A DNA stretch of 64,000 nt from Paenibacillus sp. E222 (GCF_013401555.1 NZ_CP058552.1:6076001-6140000), one strand, 5' to 3'. Positions 1-9,783 are shown, counted from the stretch's first letter. Made by a program: numbers and translations. Notes: generated by a model not told the origin, from the sequence alone.

Positions 1-613
1 GATTGGCATTGGCTGTCATTCGGTAAAGATTACCCCCTATTTTTTCTAGACCTTCAGGGTTGACAACTTTCCCAATACCCAGTTGAGTTTCACTTTCGAT
101 TGTTCCGTCAGCCATTGTTTGGTTAATCATACCGTTTTGGCCGATTGTAAAGGAAACGACATCATCAGCAATTGTGATTGGTCCACCTCCACTGTCTAGT
201 ACGAAGAGGCCGTCAGATGTAACCAGATTACGGTCCGCATCTACGTGAAAATCCCCAGCACGAGTTAGGAATGGAACTTCCTGATCCTCCGACATCGCAA
301 CCAGAAAGAAACCATCTCCATTAATACGTAAATCTGTTGGATTGTTTGTTGTCATAGGACTTCCTGCAAGATGCAATGTGTCAATTGATCCTACAGATAC
401 ACCCAAACCGATTTGCTTCGCATTCACACCACCTGTTGGAGTATCCGTTGGTGCAGTCACCCCTGCAGTGGTCTGGCTCATAATATCTTTGAACATGACA
501 CGGCTACCTTTAAAACCAACCGTATTCACGTTCGCAATATTATTACCGATAACATCAAGTTTCGTTTGAAAACCCCGCATCCCGGAAACGCCTGAGTACA
601 TTGATTTCAACAT
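1..613 (-). CDS. flgE: Flagellar hook protein FlgE, 5' part only (cut by window edge)
   Basis: Structural protein of the flagellar hook or distal rod, exported by the flagellar type III system. The visible 204 codons begin MLKSMYSGVSGM and carry the flagellar rod/hook signature (N-terminal helix with NNIANVNT at about residues 24-31), followed by the FlgE/F/G central domain start (RINGDGFFLV). The ATG at 613 is preceded by GGGAGG at normal spacing. The C-terminal part lies outside the window. It follows flgD and the TIGR02530 gene, the standard order in Bacillales. FlgE and FlgG share this N-terminus; the position after flgD favours FlgE. Confidence 0.9.
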   Translation of the reverse strand, partial: MLKSMYSGVSGMRGFQTKLDVIGNNIANVNTVGFKGSRVMFKDIMSQTTAGVTAPTDTPTGGVNAKQIGLGVSVGSIDTLHLAGSPMTTNNPTDLRINGDGFFLVAMSEDQEVPFLTRAGDFHVDADRNLVTSDGLFVLDSGGGPITIADDVVSFTIGQNGMINQTMADGTIESETQLGIGKVVNPEGLEKIGGNLYRMTANAN

Positions 614-695
614 TTTTTAAAAATCCTCCCAGCCTTAATTTGGTTACCGCGTCAGTCGGTCAGCGGCATTCCGGCTCCCGAGAAGGGCCAGCCGG

Positions 696-1079
696 TCAAG
701 AAATGATTACAGCACTATCAATCTGGGTGAATACATTATCCTTCATGCTTTCACTATCCATGGCTGTAACAACAGTACGATTTTTGACATTAACGATAAA
801 AGCCATATCTTTCATCAAAATCAAGGATTCCTTGGCTCCTTTGGCAGCAGCCTTATCCAGTGCAGTTCCAATCTGCTGCATCTGCTCAGTCTTAAGTTCA
901 ATACCGCGCTGTTCTAGCCTTTTGGCAGCATGATTACTCAATTTAAGGAGGTTGTCTTCCAATACCTGTGCAAAAGGGCGTTCAGGTACATTGGATGCTT
1001 CTCCCGCTTTGGAGCGGTTAAGCAAATTGGGTGTAATTGGACCTGAGTACAGTTGGCCTACGGTTATGCGGTCACTCAT
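696..1079 (-). CDS. Flagellar operon protein, TIGR02530 family
   Basis: Small protein (127 aa) found between flgD and flgE in many Firmicutes; its molecular role is not established and it may assist hook assembly. It has no signal peptide or membrane segment. The middle (about residues 50-80) is predicted helical with charged residues, and the end (MAFIVNVKNRTVVTAMD) looks like a beta hairpin typical of the family. The start overlaps the flgD stop by ATGA, which suggests translational coupling. The assignment rests on position and overall resemblance to the family. Confidence 0.8.
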   Translation of the reverse strand: MSDRITVGQLYSGPITPNLLNRSKAGEASNVPERPFAQVLEDNLLKLSNHAAKRLEQRGIELKTEQMQQIGTALDKAAAKGAKESLILMKDMAFIVNVKNRTVVTAMDSESMKDNVFTQIDSAVIIS

Positions 1080-1621
1080 AACATGTTTCCATTGTCTTCA
1101 GGCTGTGCTGATGGTTCTGGTTCCTTGGTTTCGTTCGTTACAGTTGAATCTGCAGCGTCCTGAACTGGAGTTTCATTTTCCTCAGCCTGTGTTGGATTAG
1201 TTACCTGAATAATTTCATCTAGCTTGATTTCGTCATTGCCCACTTTGGCGTATTGAACACCATCTCGTACGATAATGGAATCCACAATCCCCTGACGGAG
1301 GGTTCCGTTATCCTCTTTATTAGAAGAAAGCCAACTGATCTCGCGGCCAATCATACCCGATACTGTCCCAAGGGACTGATTCAAAGTCTTGAGCTGAGAT
1401 GAGATATTCACCAGTTGTTCTACCGAACTGAACTGAGCCATCTGAGCGATAAATTCCTTATCTTCCATTGGCTGCATCGGATCCTGATTTTGTAGCTGAG
1501 TGATCAATATTTTAAGAAACTGATCCTTGCCTAACTCTTTTGTTGCAGCGCTTGTTGTAGCTTTATTCGCTGCCGAATAGTTAGGCCATGTATTATTGGT
1601 AGAAATCGCTTCATTAGCCAT
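1076..1621 (-). CDS. flgD: Flagellar hook capping protein FlgD
   Basis: Scaffold that caps the growing hook and allows FlgE to polymerise. The N-terminal FlgD signature is clear: KDQFLKILITQLQNQDPMQP at about residues 32-51, then FIAQMAQFSSVEQL. The protein (181 aa) is short compared with proteobacterial FlgD, as is usual in Bacillales, and ends with an acidic, Pro/Glu-rich tail (about residues 145-181) of low complexity. It is coupled by a 4-bp overlap to the next gene and follows fliK, whose product measures hook length. Confidence 0.93.
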   Translation of the reverse strand: MANEAISTNNTWPNYSAANKATTSAATKELGKDQFLKILITQLQNQDPMQPMEDKEFIAQMAQFSSVEQLVNISSQLKTLNQSLGTVSGMIGREISWLSSNKEDNGTLRQGIVDSIIVRDGVQYAKVGNDEIKLDEIIQVTNPTQAEENETPVQDAADSTVTNETKEPEPSAQPEDNGNML

Positions 1622-1640
1622 CTTTTCACCTCATTTCTGT

Positions 1641-3014
1641 TTAAGCCTCTGCTGTAAACGTGTCTCTTTGCAGGTCGTTTCCTTCCTCATGCTCACTGCG
1701 CCAGTTGCGTAATTCTTCCTGGATTGTTGCTGTAGTTACAGCATCATCCGATTGTTCTTCACGTTCACGTGAGCGACGTTGTTGCTGAGAATTGCTCCCT
1801 GGCTGGCGTCCACCATCCTGGTACATTTGTGACCCCAGAGAACTGTTCTGAGTAACCTCAAGTCGTTCCACTTGAATGCCTTGAGCTTGAAGCGAGCTAC
1901 GCAGTTGCATCATTTGCTGTTCCAGCATGTCTTTCGCCATCGTATGCTCAGTCATAAACCGTGCAACCAATTGCCCGTTTTGCAAAGTAATTTGCACATC
2001 CAGCTTACCCAGATGCTCCGGACGTAGTGAGATAGTTGCCTCCGAAAATCCCTTTTGCTGCACGATATCCAGCTTGTTCACCACAAACTGTGTCATCTCT
2101 TTTGCAAACTGAGATGCTTGCATGACAGGTTCGGCTGGTTTACCTGCTGATGTCCCGGATGAACGTAAGGACAACTCTCCTGCCGTAATGATACTTGAAT
2201 GGTCCACTTCTAGAGCTTCATTTGCAATAGGTGTTGAGTCCGTTTCCGCTGTAACTTTAATTCCAGTATTTGAAGCGGCCGCAACAAGAACTTGTGATGC
2301 CACTGAGTCTTGCTTGGACGTTTGATTTGTTGGAGCCACTTGCACAGCCTGATCCTTAGCCACCGCTAATGTATCCAGAATGGATTTAAGTTCAGTCCAC
2401 CCTTTGTTAAGACTGGTGTCAACGCCAGCATCCTGCAGCTGACTTTGAAGAGATTGAAGCAGATGCTTGAATTCTGGAGCATTCTTGACAACTGTACTAT
2501 CCGGCTCATTCATACCCGCAATTAACTGTGTGAGCACATCCTGCAATACAAAGCGCACTGCTGCTGGATGTTCCGCCAGATCAATTGCTGATGCTGCATT
2601 TCCCGCTTCACTTGTAGGCTCATTAGAACCATCAGCTTGAATACCAGCATTATTATCTAATTGAGCGTACATCTGCTGAATCAGACTTTGTAAATCCCCT
2701 AGTAGTGACGGATCATTTTCCAAAGCTTCATCTAGTGAATCCAAATCTGCGAATAACGAACTCAAGATATCAGTGATCGATGTTTGTTCCCCGTCTTCAC
2801 TAGCTGCAAAGGTAAACATCAGCGGATTCGCTGTTAAGCTCGCTGCTGCAGCCGAACTGTTCTCAGCCGTTGCATCACCACTCAATGATTGGGCAAGAGT
2901 TTGCAAAAAATCACCAGCTCCAGCAGTTGCACCTTTGGATCCAGTTCCAGCTGTCTGTGCTGCTCCTGTTGTCTTGGCAGATGATGTGGATGCCATTTGA
3001 TATACAATCGACAT
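1641..3014 (-). CDS. fliK: Flagellar hook-length control protein FliK
   Basis: Secreted molecular ruler that switches the flagellar export apparatus from hook to filament substrates. The N-terminal two thirds of the 457 aa are Ser/Ala/Thr/Gln-rich and low in complexity. The C-terminal Flg_hook domain at about residues 305-390 is recognisable (ATISLRPEHLGKLDVQITLQ, then LRSSLQAQGI). The tail is Gln/Arg/Glu-rich. ATG at 3014 has a strong AGGAGGTGA ribosome binding site. It lies between the motE-like gene and flgD, as expected. A second FliK-like protein is encoded at 27397-29454. Confidence 0.92.
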   Translation of the reverse strand: MSIVYQMASTSSAKTTGAAQTAGTGSKGATAGAGDFLQTLAQSLSGDATAENSSAAAASLTANPLMFTFAASEDGEQTSITDILSSLFADLDSLDEALENDPSLLGDLQSLIQQMYAQLDNNAGIQADGSNEPTSEAGNAASAIDLAEHPAAVRFVLQDVLTQLIAGMNEPDSTVVKNAPEFKHLLQSLQSQLQDAGVDTSLNKGWTELKSILDTLAVAKDQAVQVAPTNQTSKQDSVASQVLVAAASNTGIKVTAETDSTPIANEALEVDHSSIITAGELSLRSSGTSAGKPAEPVMQASQFAKEMTQFVVNKLDIVQQKGFSEATISLRPEHLGKLDVQITLQNGQLVARFMTEHTMAKDMLEQQMMQLRSSLQAQGIQVERLEVTQNSSLGSQMYQDGGRQPGSNSQQQRRSREREEQSDDAVTTATIQEELRNWRSEHEEGNDLQRDTFTAEA

Positions 3015-3056
3015 TTATTTTCACCTCCTCTCCGTAGTAAACAGAAGTTACTACTC

Positions 3057-3992
3057 TTACTTGTTACCCATTAATTTATTTAATATTTTTGCAGTCTCAA
3101 CCGAATTTTCAGTCGACATATTTTCCAGCAATTGAGATCGTGTAGCATCGTCGACAGAATTCAAAATGGTCAAGGTTTTGTCCGGACTCAGCTTGTATGT
3201 TTCGAGCAACAGCTTGGCTCCACTAGAAGCTGACATGGAAGCAAACGTTTGACTAAGCTGATTTTTATCCAAGTTTTTGGAATTGGTTGTAGACGCCGTT
3301 GATGTCGTTGCAGTCTCTTTCTTTAATCGAGATTGCAGTGCATCCAGAGCCAGATCACCGGATGGTTTCGCATCCTTCATCATCATCGTGACATCAGCCG
3401 CTGTTTTTGGGTCCATCTTTTCCAGCACCTTGGTCCGTGCAGCCGATTGCATCGCACTCAGAAGCAGTACCATCTCTTCATTCGTCATATTTTGCAAAAT
3501 CGGCGCGGCTTTACTAGGACTCATCTCTGCATACATCTTCGCCAAATCTTTAATTTGTTTCTGATAATCAGACTCGGTCTCTGGATTCTGCGCAGCGGTT
3601 TCAGCAGCTTTTTCCGCATCATCCAATTTCTTTTGCAAATCGCTTGCTTTCTTCGCCTCTGTGGTTGTGGCATCCTTTGCTGCTTTGAGCTCTGTTTCTT
3701 TCTCGCTTACTTGTGCCTTAAGCTTATCAATTGTCGCTTCTGCACTCTCGACCTGCTGCTCGCTCTTCTCCAGTTTCTTTTTCTCCGGATCTAGCACAGG
3801 ATCAGGTACCCAGTCCTTCACGACAGGAATTTTGTTAGCTACTTCAAGCAGGTTGTTGCGAATATCTACATTAAATAGCGTGAGCAAAACACCCAACAAA
3901 ACCACAGTGAACACAATTGGGATTGAAATCATCAAGAACTTTTCCCAACCGCCGCTCGACTCTTTTTCCATATCTGTGTCTTTAACAGCCAT
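3057..3992 (-). CDS. YlxF/MotE-like flagellar protein with MgtE-N-like domain
   Basis: This 311-aa protein has one N-terminal membrane segment (about residues 20-42), then a long Lys/Glu/Ala-rich coiled coil (about 85-155) and a C-terminal MgtE-N-like helical domain (LAKMYAEMSPSKAAPILQNM and following). That layout is the YlxF/FliJ-associated family of Bacillales, related to MotE chaperones that stabilise flagellar parts. It sits in the canonical ylxF place between fliJ and fliK. A chaperone or stator-support role is inferred from the family; nothing in the sequence proves it. Confidence 0.8.
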   Translation of the reverse strand: MAVKDTDMEKESSGGWEKFLMISIPIVFTVVLLGVLLTLFNVDIRNNLLEVANKIPVVKDWVPDPVLDPEKKKLEKSEQQVESAEATIDKLKAQVSEKETELKAAKDATTTEAKKASDLQKKLDDAEKAAETAAQNPETESDYQKQIKDLAKMYAEMSPSKAAPILQNMTNEEMVLLLSAMQSAARTKVLEKMDPKTAADVTMMMKDAKPSGDLALDALQSRLKKETATTSTASTTNSKNLDKNQLSQTFASMSASSGAKLLLETYKLSPDKTLTILNSVDDATRSQLLENMSTENSVETAKILNKLMGNK

Positions 3993-4036
3993 TGTTCATT
4001 TTCCTCCTTCACGAGACAACTTCGCGTCCGGCCACA

Positions 4037-4489
4037 TCAATTCGCGCGTCCGGCTTTGGCAGCGAAGCGTACAGTAGCCATCTCGTCCAGATCGTTCTGT
4101 TCCCGGAGGAGCATCTCCTGCTGAAATTTGATTTTGGCCTTGTCTCTCGCCCCAAGCCATACTTTTTCGTCCATCATTTTGCCGTTCAGAAACGTCTGAT
4201 TCCGTTGCACATTGACCTCAGCATGTCTGACATCACTGCTTTTGCGTGAGATGCACTCGTCAAGGTGATGGACATACCGTTGCATCTCCTGCAAGCTGGA
4301 TACGGAAGCTGAACTTTCCGTAGCGGATTGAATGACATCAATCAGTTCTTTTTTATCATTTAATAGTTGTAAAAGATGCTCTTCCTCCGTCTGAAGTTTC
4401 CCGATGGCTGTGGATAACATCCATTCCGCTTGCGTTTTTTCATTGCTTTTCAGGTCAACAACCTTCTGGAAATGATATCGAAATTTCAT
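4037..4489 (-). CDS. fliJ: Flagellar export protein FliJ
   Basis: Soluble, almost wholly alpha-helical 150-aa protein that forms the stalk of the flagellar export ATPase and helps deliver substrates to FlhA. The N-terminus MKFRYHFQKVVDLKSNEK fits the family, and the heptad-like Glu/Lys/Leu pattern through residues 10-135 fits the FliJ coiled coil. It starts 11 bp after the fliI stop, which suggests co-translation. FliJ is poorly conserved in sequence, so the assignment leans on size, helical character and position. Confidence 0.88.
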   Translation of the reverse strand: MKFRYHFQKVVDLKSNEKTQAEWMLSTAIGKLQTEEEHLLQLLNDKKELIDVIQSATESSASVSSLQEMQRYVHHLDECISRKSSDVRHAEVNVQRNQTFLNGKMMDEKVWLGARDKAKIKFQQEMLLREQNDLDEMATVRFAAKAGRAN

Positions 4490-4500
4490 CGTTTACCCAT

Positions 4501-5820
4501 TCATCTCCTTGCAAATTCAAGAATCAAACGTTCCTGCACTTCACTCAGCGTTACTTTTTCATCAACTTTCTGCCTTGTAAAATTCCAGATGCTATCAATC
4601 TGGTCTATGGATTCATCAATGGCAGCATTTGAACCTCTTTGATAAGCCCCAATGTTGATTAAATCCTCAGATTCCTTGTACACAGCCATCAGTCTCTTCA
4701 TATTATTAACGGCTTCCAGCTGCTCTTCAGGAGCAATATCCTTCATAACCCGGCTAATGCTTGCAAGCACATCAATGGCAGGGAAATGACCTTTGTTCGC
4801 GATGGACCGATTCAGTACAATATGACCATCCAATATACCTCTCACCGCATCTGCGATCGGTTCGTTCATATCATCCCCGTCGACAAGGACGGTGTAAAAA
4901 GCAGTAATCGAACCTGTGGGTCCAGTCCCTGCTCGCTCAAGCAGCTTGGGCAAACTCGCAAAAACAGAAGGAGTATATCCTCTCATTGCAGGAGGTTCCC
5001 CCACAGCAAGTCCCACTTCCCTCTGTGCCATGGCATACCGTGTAACGGAGTCCATCATCAACATGACATTCATGCCTCTATCTCTGAAATACTCCGCAAT
5101 CGTAGTTGCGATGACCGCACCTTTGATTCGAATCAGAGCAGGTTGATCAGAGGTAGCCACAATAACGACGGATCGTTCCAGTCCTTCCGGACCCAGATCC
5201 CGTTCAATAAAGTCACGAACCTCACGGCCCCTCTCCCCCACCAAAGCAATGACATTGACATCTGCCGCTGTATTGCGGGCGATCATACCCATCAACGTAC
5301 TTTTACCAACACCCGATCCGGCAAAAATGCCGACCCTCTGTCCTTTGCCAACCGTCAACAGACCGTCAATGGCTCTCACACCTACACTCATCGTTTCGAG
5401 TACCCGTGGACGGTCCATCGGATTCACAGGCGTGTTGGATGTGGAGTACATTGGCATTCTGGAGGGCAACAAGGAACCATCCAAAGGTTGTCCCAAGCCA
5501 TCTAATACCTTGCCGAGCAATTCAGATCCAACCTGAACCCCAAGTGGTTTACCCGTTCCGACCACATCACATCCAGGACCAATGGACTGAAGTTCACCGA
5601 GCGGCATGAGCAATACTTTGTTATCCCGAAACCCGACAACCTCTGCCTGAAGAGGCTTGGCAGATTTTCCGGGGTAGATGTAACATACATCACCAATGCT
5701 AGCATCCGGACCTTCAGACTCAACCATAAGACCAATGACCTGAGTGACCTTACCGTTAATGCGAACGGGATCAAATTGTTTAAGATGTTCCATGTATCGC
5801 TGTGAGCTAAGAATCTTCAT
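4501..5820 (-). CDS. fliI: Flagellar export-specific ATP synthase FliI
   Basis: Hexameric F1-beta-like ATPase that powers unfolding and entry of export substrates. Walker A (GSGVGKST) lies near residues 168-175, followed by GERGREVRDF and the Walker B-like segment VMLMMDSVTRYAMAQREVGL. The reading frame extends upstream to 5847, but ATG 5820 (MKILSSQRYMEHL) gives 439 aa, the usual FliI length, and a GAGGGG motif precedes it by about 13 nt. That start overlaps the fliH end by 14 bp, which suggests translational coupling with its negative regulator FliH. Confidence 0.94.
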   Translation of the reverse strand: MKILSSQRYMEHLKQFDPVRINGKVTQVIGLMVESEGPDASIGDVCYIYPGKSAKPLQAEVVGFRDNKVLLMPLGELQSIGPGCDVVGTGKPLGVQVGSELLGKVLDGLGQPLDGSLLPSRMPMYSTSNTPVNPMDRPRVLETMSVGVRAIDGLLTVGKGQRVGIFAGSGVGKSTLMGMIARNTAADVNVIALVGERGREVRDFIERDLGPEGLERSVVIVATSDQPALIRIKGAVIATTIAEYFRDRGMNVMLMMDSVTRYAMAQREVGLAVGEPPAMRGYTPSVFASLPKLLERAGTGPTGSITAFYTVLVDGDDMNEPIADAVRGILDGHIVLNRSIANKGHFPAIDVLASISRVMKDIAPEEQLEAVNNMKRLMAVYKESEDLINIGAYQRGSNAAIDESIDQIDSIWNFTRQKVDEKVTLSEVQERLILEFARR

Positions 5821-6667
5821 GTTGATTTTTTCGCCCCTCATCCTCAAGTGCTATGCGGATCAGTTCTTTTTTAATTTCAGCGAGCTGGGTATCAATTCTG
5901 GCATCTACACTTCCAAACGACGACCGTATAACACACCCCTTGTCTTTTACCGTAGCGTCAGGCAAAATCTGTAACTCTGCCTGAGAGTCAATTGCCATAG
6001 CCAACTCTTCACGTGCAGCCTGCACAAAAGAAAATTGCTCAGGTGCCACACATAAGGTGATCATCCCCTGTTCACGTTTGCGGGACAAACTTTGACGAAT
6101 CAGTTCAAGCGTGTGTTCCGGTTCAACGGAGAGTTGTTTGTCAATCACCTTCTCAGCGATACCACAGGCGAGATCCACAAGGAAGGGCTCTGCTTCCTGA
6201 ATAATCAGGTCTTTGGCAACGTAAGCTTCTTCAAGCACTCCACGGGCTTCCTTCATCATCTCTTCGATCTTCACCTGGAGATCCAGTTCGGCCTGTACTT
6301 TGCCTTCTTCAAAACCCTGCTGAAAACCTTGTGAACGAAGCGCTTCAGTCAGATGTTCATCCTGCTGACGCTGCTCCTGCCACCAGCTATCAATCTGTTC
6401 ACGGGCTTCTTGAAGCAATCGCTCCGCTTCCTCCGAAGCTTCACGTACCTGCTTTTCTGCAAACTCCTTGGCATCCTCCAGCATTTCCGCAGTAAGACGT
6501 TGTGTTTCTTCGTCCACGCGTGCCTGCAGCATCTCAGCTTCGGAACCTTCAGCACGTTCACCATCTAACTCCGCATCAGACTCCTGTCCACCATAATGAT
6601 GATGATTTTCGAGTCGTTTGCGGTCATCAACCGGCACATACTGGAAAGATTTAATCAAATTAGACAA
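5807..6667 (-). CDS. fliH: Flagellar assembly protein FliH
   Basis: Regulator and stator of the FliI ATPase, linking it to the C ring. The protein is Glu/Gln-rich and coiled-coil in the middle (about residues 60-140), with a conserved C-terminal domain containing ACGIAEKVIDKQL and IRSSFGSVDARIDTQL. Start choice: the upstream ATG at 6676 directly abuts GGAGGAG, too close for initiation, whereas TTG at 6667 (reading SNLIKSFQYVPVDDRKR after the start) is spaced 9 nt from it. TTG 6667 overlaps the end of fliG by 8 bp. The start is therefore probable, not certain. Confidence 0.88.
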   Translation of the reverse strand: MSNLIKSFQYVPVDDRKRLENHHHYGGQESDAELDGERAEGSEAEMLQARVDEETQRLTAEMLEDAKEFAEKQVREASEEAERLLQEAREQIDSWWQEQRQQDEHLTEALRSQGFQQGFEEGKVQAELDLQVKIEEMMKEARGVLEEAYVAKDLIIQEAEPFLVDLACGIAEKVIDKQLSVEPEHTLELIRQSLSRKREQGMITLCVAPEQFSFVQAAREELAMAIDSQAELQILPDATVKDKGCVIRSSFGSVDARIDTQLAEIKKELIRIALEDEGRKNQHEDS

Positions 6668-7676
6668 TGATATCATCTCCTCCACCACGAGCGATAATGA
6701 TCTCACCAGCTTCTTCCAATCTACGGATCGTTCCTACGATACGGGTCTGAGCTTCCTCAACATCACGCAACCGAACGGGTCCCATGAATTCCATTTCTTC
6801 CTTGAACGTCTCGGACATCCGTTTCGACATATTCCGGAATACAGCATCCCGTACTTCTTCGCTTGCCACTTTGAGTGCCAACTGCAAATCGGCGTTGTCG
6901 ATATCCCGGATAATACGCTGGATCGAACGATCGTCCACATTGACGATATCTTCGAATACAAACATCCGTTTTTTGATTTCTTCTGCGAGTTCTGGATCTT
7001 GGATTTCTAGCGAGTCGAGAATAGTACGTTCCGTACCACGGTCGACGCCGTTCAAGATCTGAACGATGGATTCGATACCACCCGCATTTGTATAATCTTG
7101 CGTAACAGTAGAAGATAGTTTCTGTTCGAGCACCCGCTCCACTTGAGAAATGACTTCTGGAGAAGTACTGTCCATAACAGCAACCCTACGTGCTACATCG
7201 GCTTGTTTCTCTTGTGGTAACGAAGACAAGATCGCTGCTGCCTGCTCAAATTGCAAATACGATAATACCAGAGCAATCGTTTGCGGACTTTCGTTCTGAA
7301 TAAAGTTCAAGATTTGATTCGGATCGGCCTTACGCGCAAAGTCAAATGGTCTAACTTGCAGCGTAGCCGTCAAACGGTTAATAACTTCGAGTGCTTTTTG
7401 CGACCCGAGTGCTTTCTCGAGAATTTCTCTCGCGTACGTAATACCACCTTGAGAAATGTATTCCTGTGCGAGACAGATCTGGTGAAACTCAGACATAATC
7501 ATATCTTTTTCGGAAGCATCTACTTTGCGAACGTTGGCAATTTCCAACGTCAGTTGTTCGATCTCCTCATCCCGCAAATGTTTGAAGATTTGCGCGGATA
7601 CTTCCGGACCTAATGTAATCAACAAAATTGCTGCTTTTTGTCTTCCAGTCAGACCTTGACTGCTTGCCTTCGCCAA
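6660..7676 (-). CDS. fliG: Flagellar motor switch protein FliG
   Basis: Rotor protein of the C ring that interacts with the stator and sets rotation direction. All three FliG parts are visible: the N-terminal domain binding FliF (LTGRQKAAILLITLG), the middle domain (residues about 110-190), and the C-terminal torque domain with FVFEDIVNVDDRSIQRIIRD. The frame is open to a GTG at 7685, but that GTG overlaps the AGAGG ribosome binding site. TTG at 7676 is spaced 8 nt from it and gives 338 aa, the B. subtilis length. It lies 11 bp after fliF. Confidence 0.94.
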   Translation of the reverse strand: MAKASSQGLTGRQKAAILLITLGPEVSAQIFKHLRDEEIEQLTLEIANVRKVDASEKDMIMSEFHQICLAQEYISQGGITYAREILEKALGSQKALEVINRLTATLQVRPFDFARKADPNQILNFIQNESPQTIALVLSYLQFEQAAAILSSLPQEKQADVARRVAVMDSTSPEVISQVERVLEQKLSSTVTQDYTNAGGIESIVQILNGVDRGTERTILDSLEIQDPELAEEIKKRMFVFEDIVNVDDRSIQRIIRDIDNADLQLALKVASEEVRDAVFRNMSKRMSETFKEEMEFMGPVRLRDVEEAQTRIVGTIRRLEEAGEIIIARGGGDDIIV

Positions 7677-7687
7677 TGCGTTCACCT

Positions 7688-9271
7688 CTATTCGTCAGCC
7701 AGCCACGTACGCAGCAGATTGACGAATTCGTCTGGCTTTTTCTTGGCCAAACTCTCCAATTGTTTGCGCACTTGACTTTCGTTCGTTACACTGTCCAACG
7801 TAATGGACGGAAACTCTGTTGCTACCGGAAGAGGAATGTCCTCTTCTTCTATTTCGTTCTGTTTGCGACGACGGCGCACTAACAAAATAACAACCGTTGC
7901 AATCAATGCTGCCACCAGTGCTCCTATGCCCCACATCATTCCGGTGGAAAGCTGGAAGCCTGTATTGGTTGCCGCAGCAGTCTGGAAACCTTGAGACATT
8001 ACCGAAACTTTTTTGGCCAAATCTGCGTCACTTATTACAGTGCCTGAGTCCGCCAATGATGCACGAACAATGTTAACCAAAATATTTTCAATTGCATCGT
8101 GAACCGGTGCTTGTATTTCTGTTTGTCCTGCCGGTGGTTCAACCGCGACGTTAATGGTTAAATCTTTTACAGTATATGGACTGGAAATGATATCTTTAAC
8201 AATTCGGTTGACATCGTAGTTTTTAGTGCTAGATGTTTCTTCAGAGGTTGAATTTCCAGATGCATCCGATGACGGATAACCCGGAACTTCCTCTTGGCCT
8301 GTGCCAGCAACACCACCTGTCGGGTTGCTTGCCCCAGTGTAGCTTTTTTGAATCTCTTGCACACTGATCTCGATGCCTTTCATATTATCTACATCGACCG
8401 GTGTAACCAGGTTTTCTTTCCGTGTTTCCTTGTCAAAATTAAGCTTGGAAGCAACCAGAACATTAACATTCTCGTCACCCACAATCTGGGAAAGAAATTG
8501 TTTCACATTATTGCGAACATCATTTTCGAATTTCTTCTGTAACGCCATGTTCTCTTGGACTTCAGAAGACAATCCCCCGCTACCACCTCGGGCCGTCGGA
8601 ATCAGTTCCGCTTCATCCGTGTTCGTTATTGTTATGTTTTCAATAGGTAGATTCGGAATGGCTGTCTTGACCAAATTAAAATATCCATCTACCGCAGCCT
8701 GATTGGGGTGATAACCCGGTTTAAACTGCAAGGCCACTGATGCTGATGCTTTATCCTGTTCTTCCAGGCCAGCAAAGATATTATCTTTTGGCATATTGAC
8801 CAGTACTTTAGCATCCTGTATGCCTTGCATCCGTTGAAGCAGCTGCTCCACTTCTCCGTTCAATGCGTTGTTATACTTCACATCGAACTCTTTATCCGTC
8901 ATCCCGATTGGAGATGATGACTCCTCGAATGACTTATATCCTAATGAACCGTTCTGAATAATTCCTTGTGATCCGATATTTACTTTTGCAATAGCAACAT
9001 CCGTGCTCGGTACAGATATAGTCTTGCCGTCTGCACTTAATTTGTATGGAATACTGGATGAATCAAGATAACTAATGACGCCTGCGGAGTCACTTGCATT
9101 CAAATCCGTGAAAGCAACTTCATATTCCGTCTTTGACAATTGCATGGTTAGTACAACTGCAGCCAAAATTAAAAACAGGAAGGTGGAAATAAATAATACT
9201 TTTTGCTTTTTGCTGAAACTATTCCAATACTGGGATGCCTTATCCCTGTACTGGGCAATTCTCTCATTCAC
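7688..9271 (-). CDS. fliF: Flagellar MS-ring protein FliF
   Basis: Membrane ring on which the flagellar motor and export gate are built. It has a membrane segment at about residues 27-46 and a second near 440-462, with the paired YscJ/FliF ring-building domains (PKDNIFAGLEEQDKASASV) between and a cytoplasmic tail ending in VNLLRTWLADE that binds FliG. At 527 aa it is normal in length. It begins with GTG after a GGGGTG motif. A Gly/Ser/Thr-rich linker (about residues 325-350) is typical of the periplasmic loop. Confidence 0.95.
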   Translation of the reverse strand: MNERIAQYRDKASQYWNSFSKKQKVLFISTFLFLILAAVVLTMQLSKTEYEVAFTDLNASDSAGVISYLDSSSIPYKLSADGKTISVPSTDVAIAKVNIGSQGIIQNGSLGYKSFEESSSPIGMTDKEFDVKYNNALNGEVEQLLQRMQGIQDAKVLVNMPKDNIFAGLEEQDKASASVALQFKPGYHPNQAAVDGYFNLVKTAIPNLPIENITITNTDEAELIPTARGGSGGLSSEVQENMALQKKFENDVRNNVKQFLSQIVGDENVNVLVASKLNFDKETRKENLVTPVDVDNMKGIEISVQEIQKSYTGASNPTGGVAGTGQEEVPGYPSSDASGNSTSEETSSTKNYDVNRIVKDIISSPYTVKDLTINVAVEPPAGQTEIQAPVHDAIENILVNIVRASLADSGTVISDADLAKKVSVMSQGFQTAAATNTGFQLSTGMMWGIGALVAALIATVVILLVRRRRKQNEIEEEDIPLPVATEFPSITLDSVTNESQVRKQLESLAKKKPDEFVNLLRTWLADE

Positions 9272-9408
9272 TCTGTCACCCCATCCGAAACTTTGCTTGG
9301 TCTGTCCTTCCGCAATCTCTATAGGTTCTAAAGTTTAACGGTCAGGAGCAGCATTGCAGCTGCTTGTTGTAGTAATCAGCGCTGTTGTCGAAGCGCATGT
9401 AAGCCATT

Positions 9409-9720
9409 TTATAATTGCGTACGCATAATCTCCTGATATGCTTCGACTACTTTGTTTCGGACTTGAGTCGTAAGTTGAAGACTCAGCAGAGCCTGTTCAG
9501 AAGCGATCATCACCTGATCAACGTTCGCTTTTCCAACCAGGAATTGGTTTGACATTTCATGTGCTTGGGTCTCCTGTGCAGCTACAGACCCTAGCGCATT
9601 CTGTAGGTATGTACCGAAGCTCTCAATGGTTTCGGCTGGTGTAGATGGTTTACTTTGTGCCGTACTTTGCATCTGAAGCGGTTGAATCCCCTGTGTGCTA
9701 AACATGTTGTTCTGAATCAT
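9409..9720 (-). CDS. fliE: Flagellar hook-basal body complex protein FliE
   Basis: Small (103 aa) secreted junction protein between the MS ring and the rod, one of the first export substrates. The conserved C-terminal half is present (VDQVMIASEQALLSLQLTTQVRNKVVEAYQEIMRTQL). It follows flgC with a 63-bp gap and precedes fliF by 137 bp; that second gap contains a short inverted repeat (AGCAGC...GCTGCT) that may set relative expression. ATG 9720 has GGGAGGG upstream. Confidence 0.93.
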   Translation of the reverse strand: MIQNNMFSTQGIQPLQMQSTAQSKPSTPAETIESFGTYLQNALGSVAAQETQAHEMSNQFLVGKANVDQVMIASEQALLSLQLTTQVRNKVVEAYQEIMRTQL

Positions 9721-9783
9721 TAATGTCCCTCCCTTTCATCTGTGTTCTTTGATTTTATGAACATTTCCACCTTTAGCCGTTAA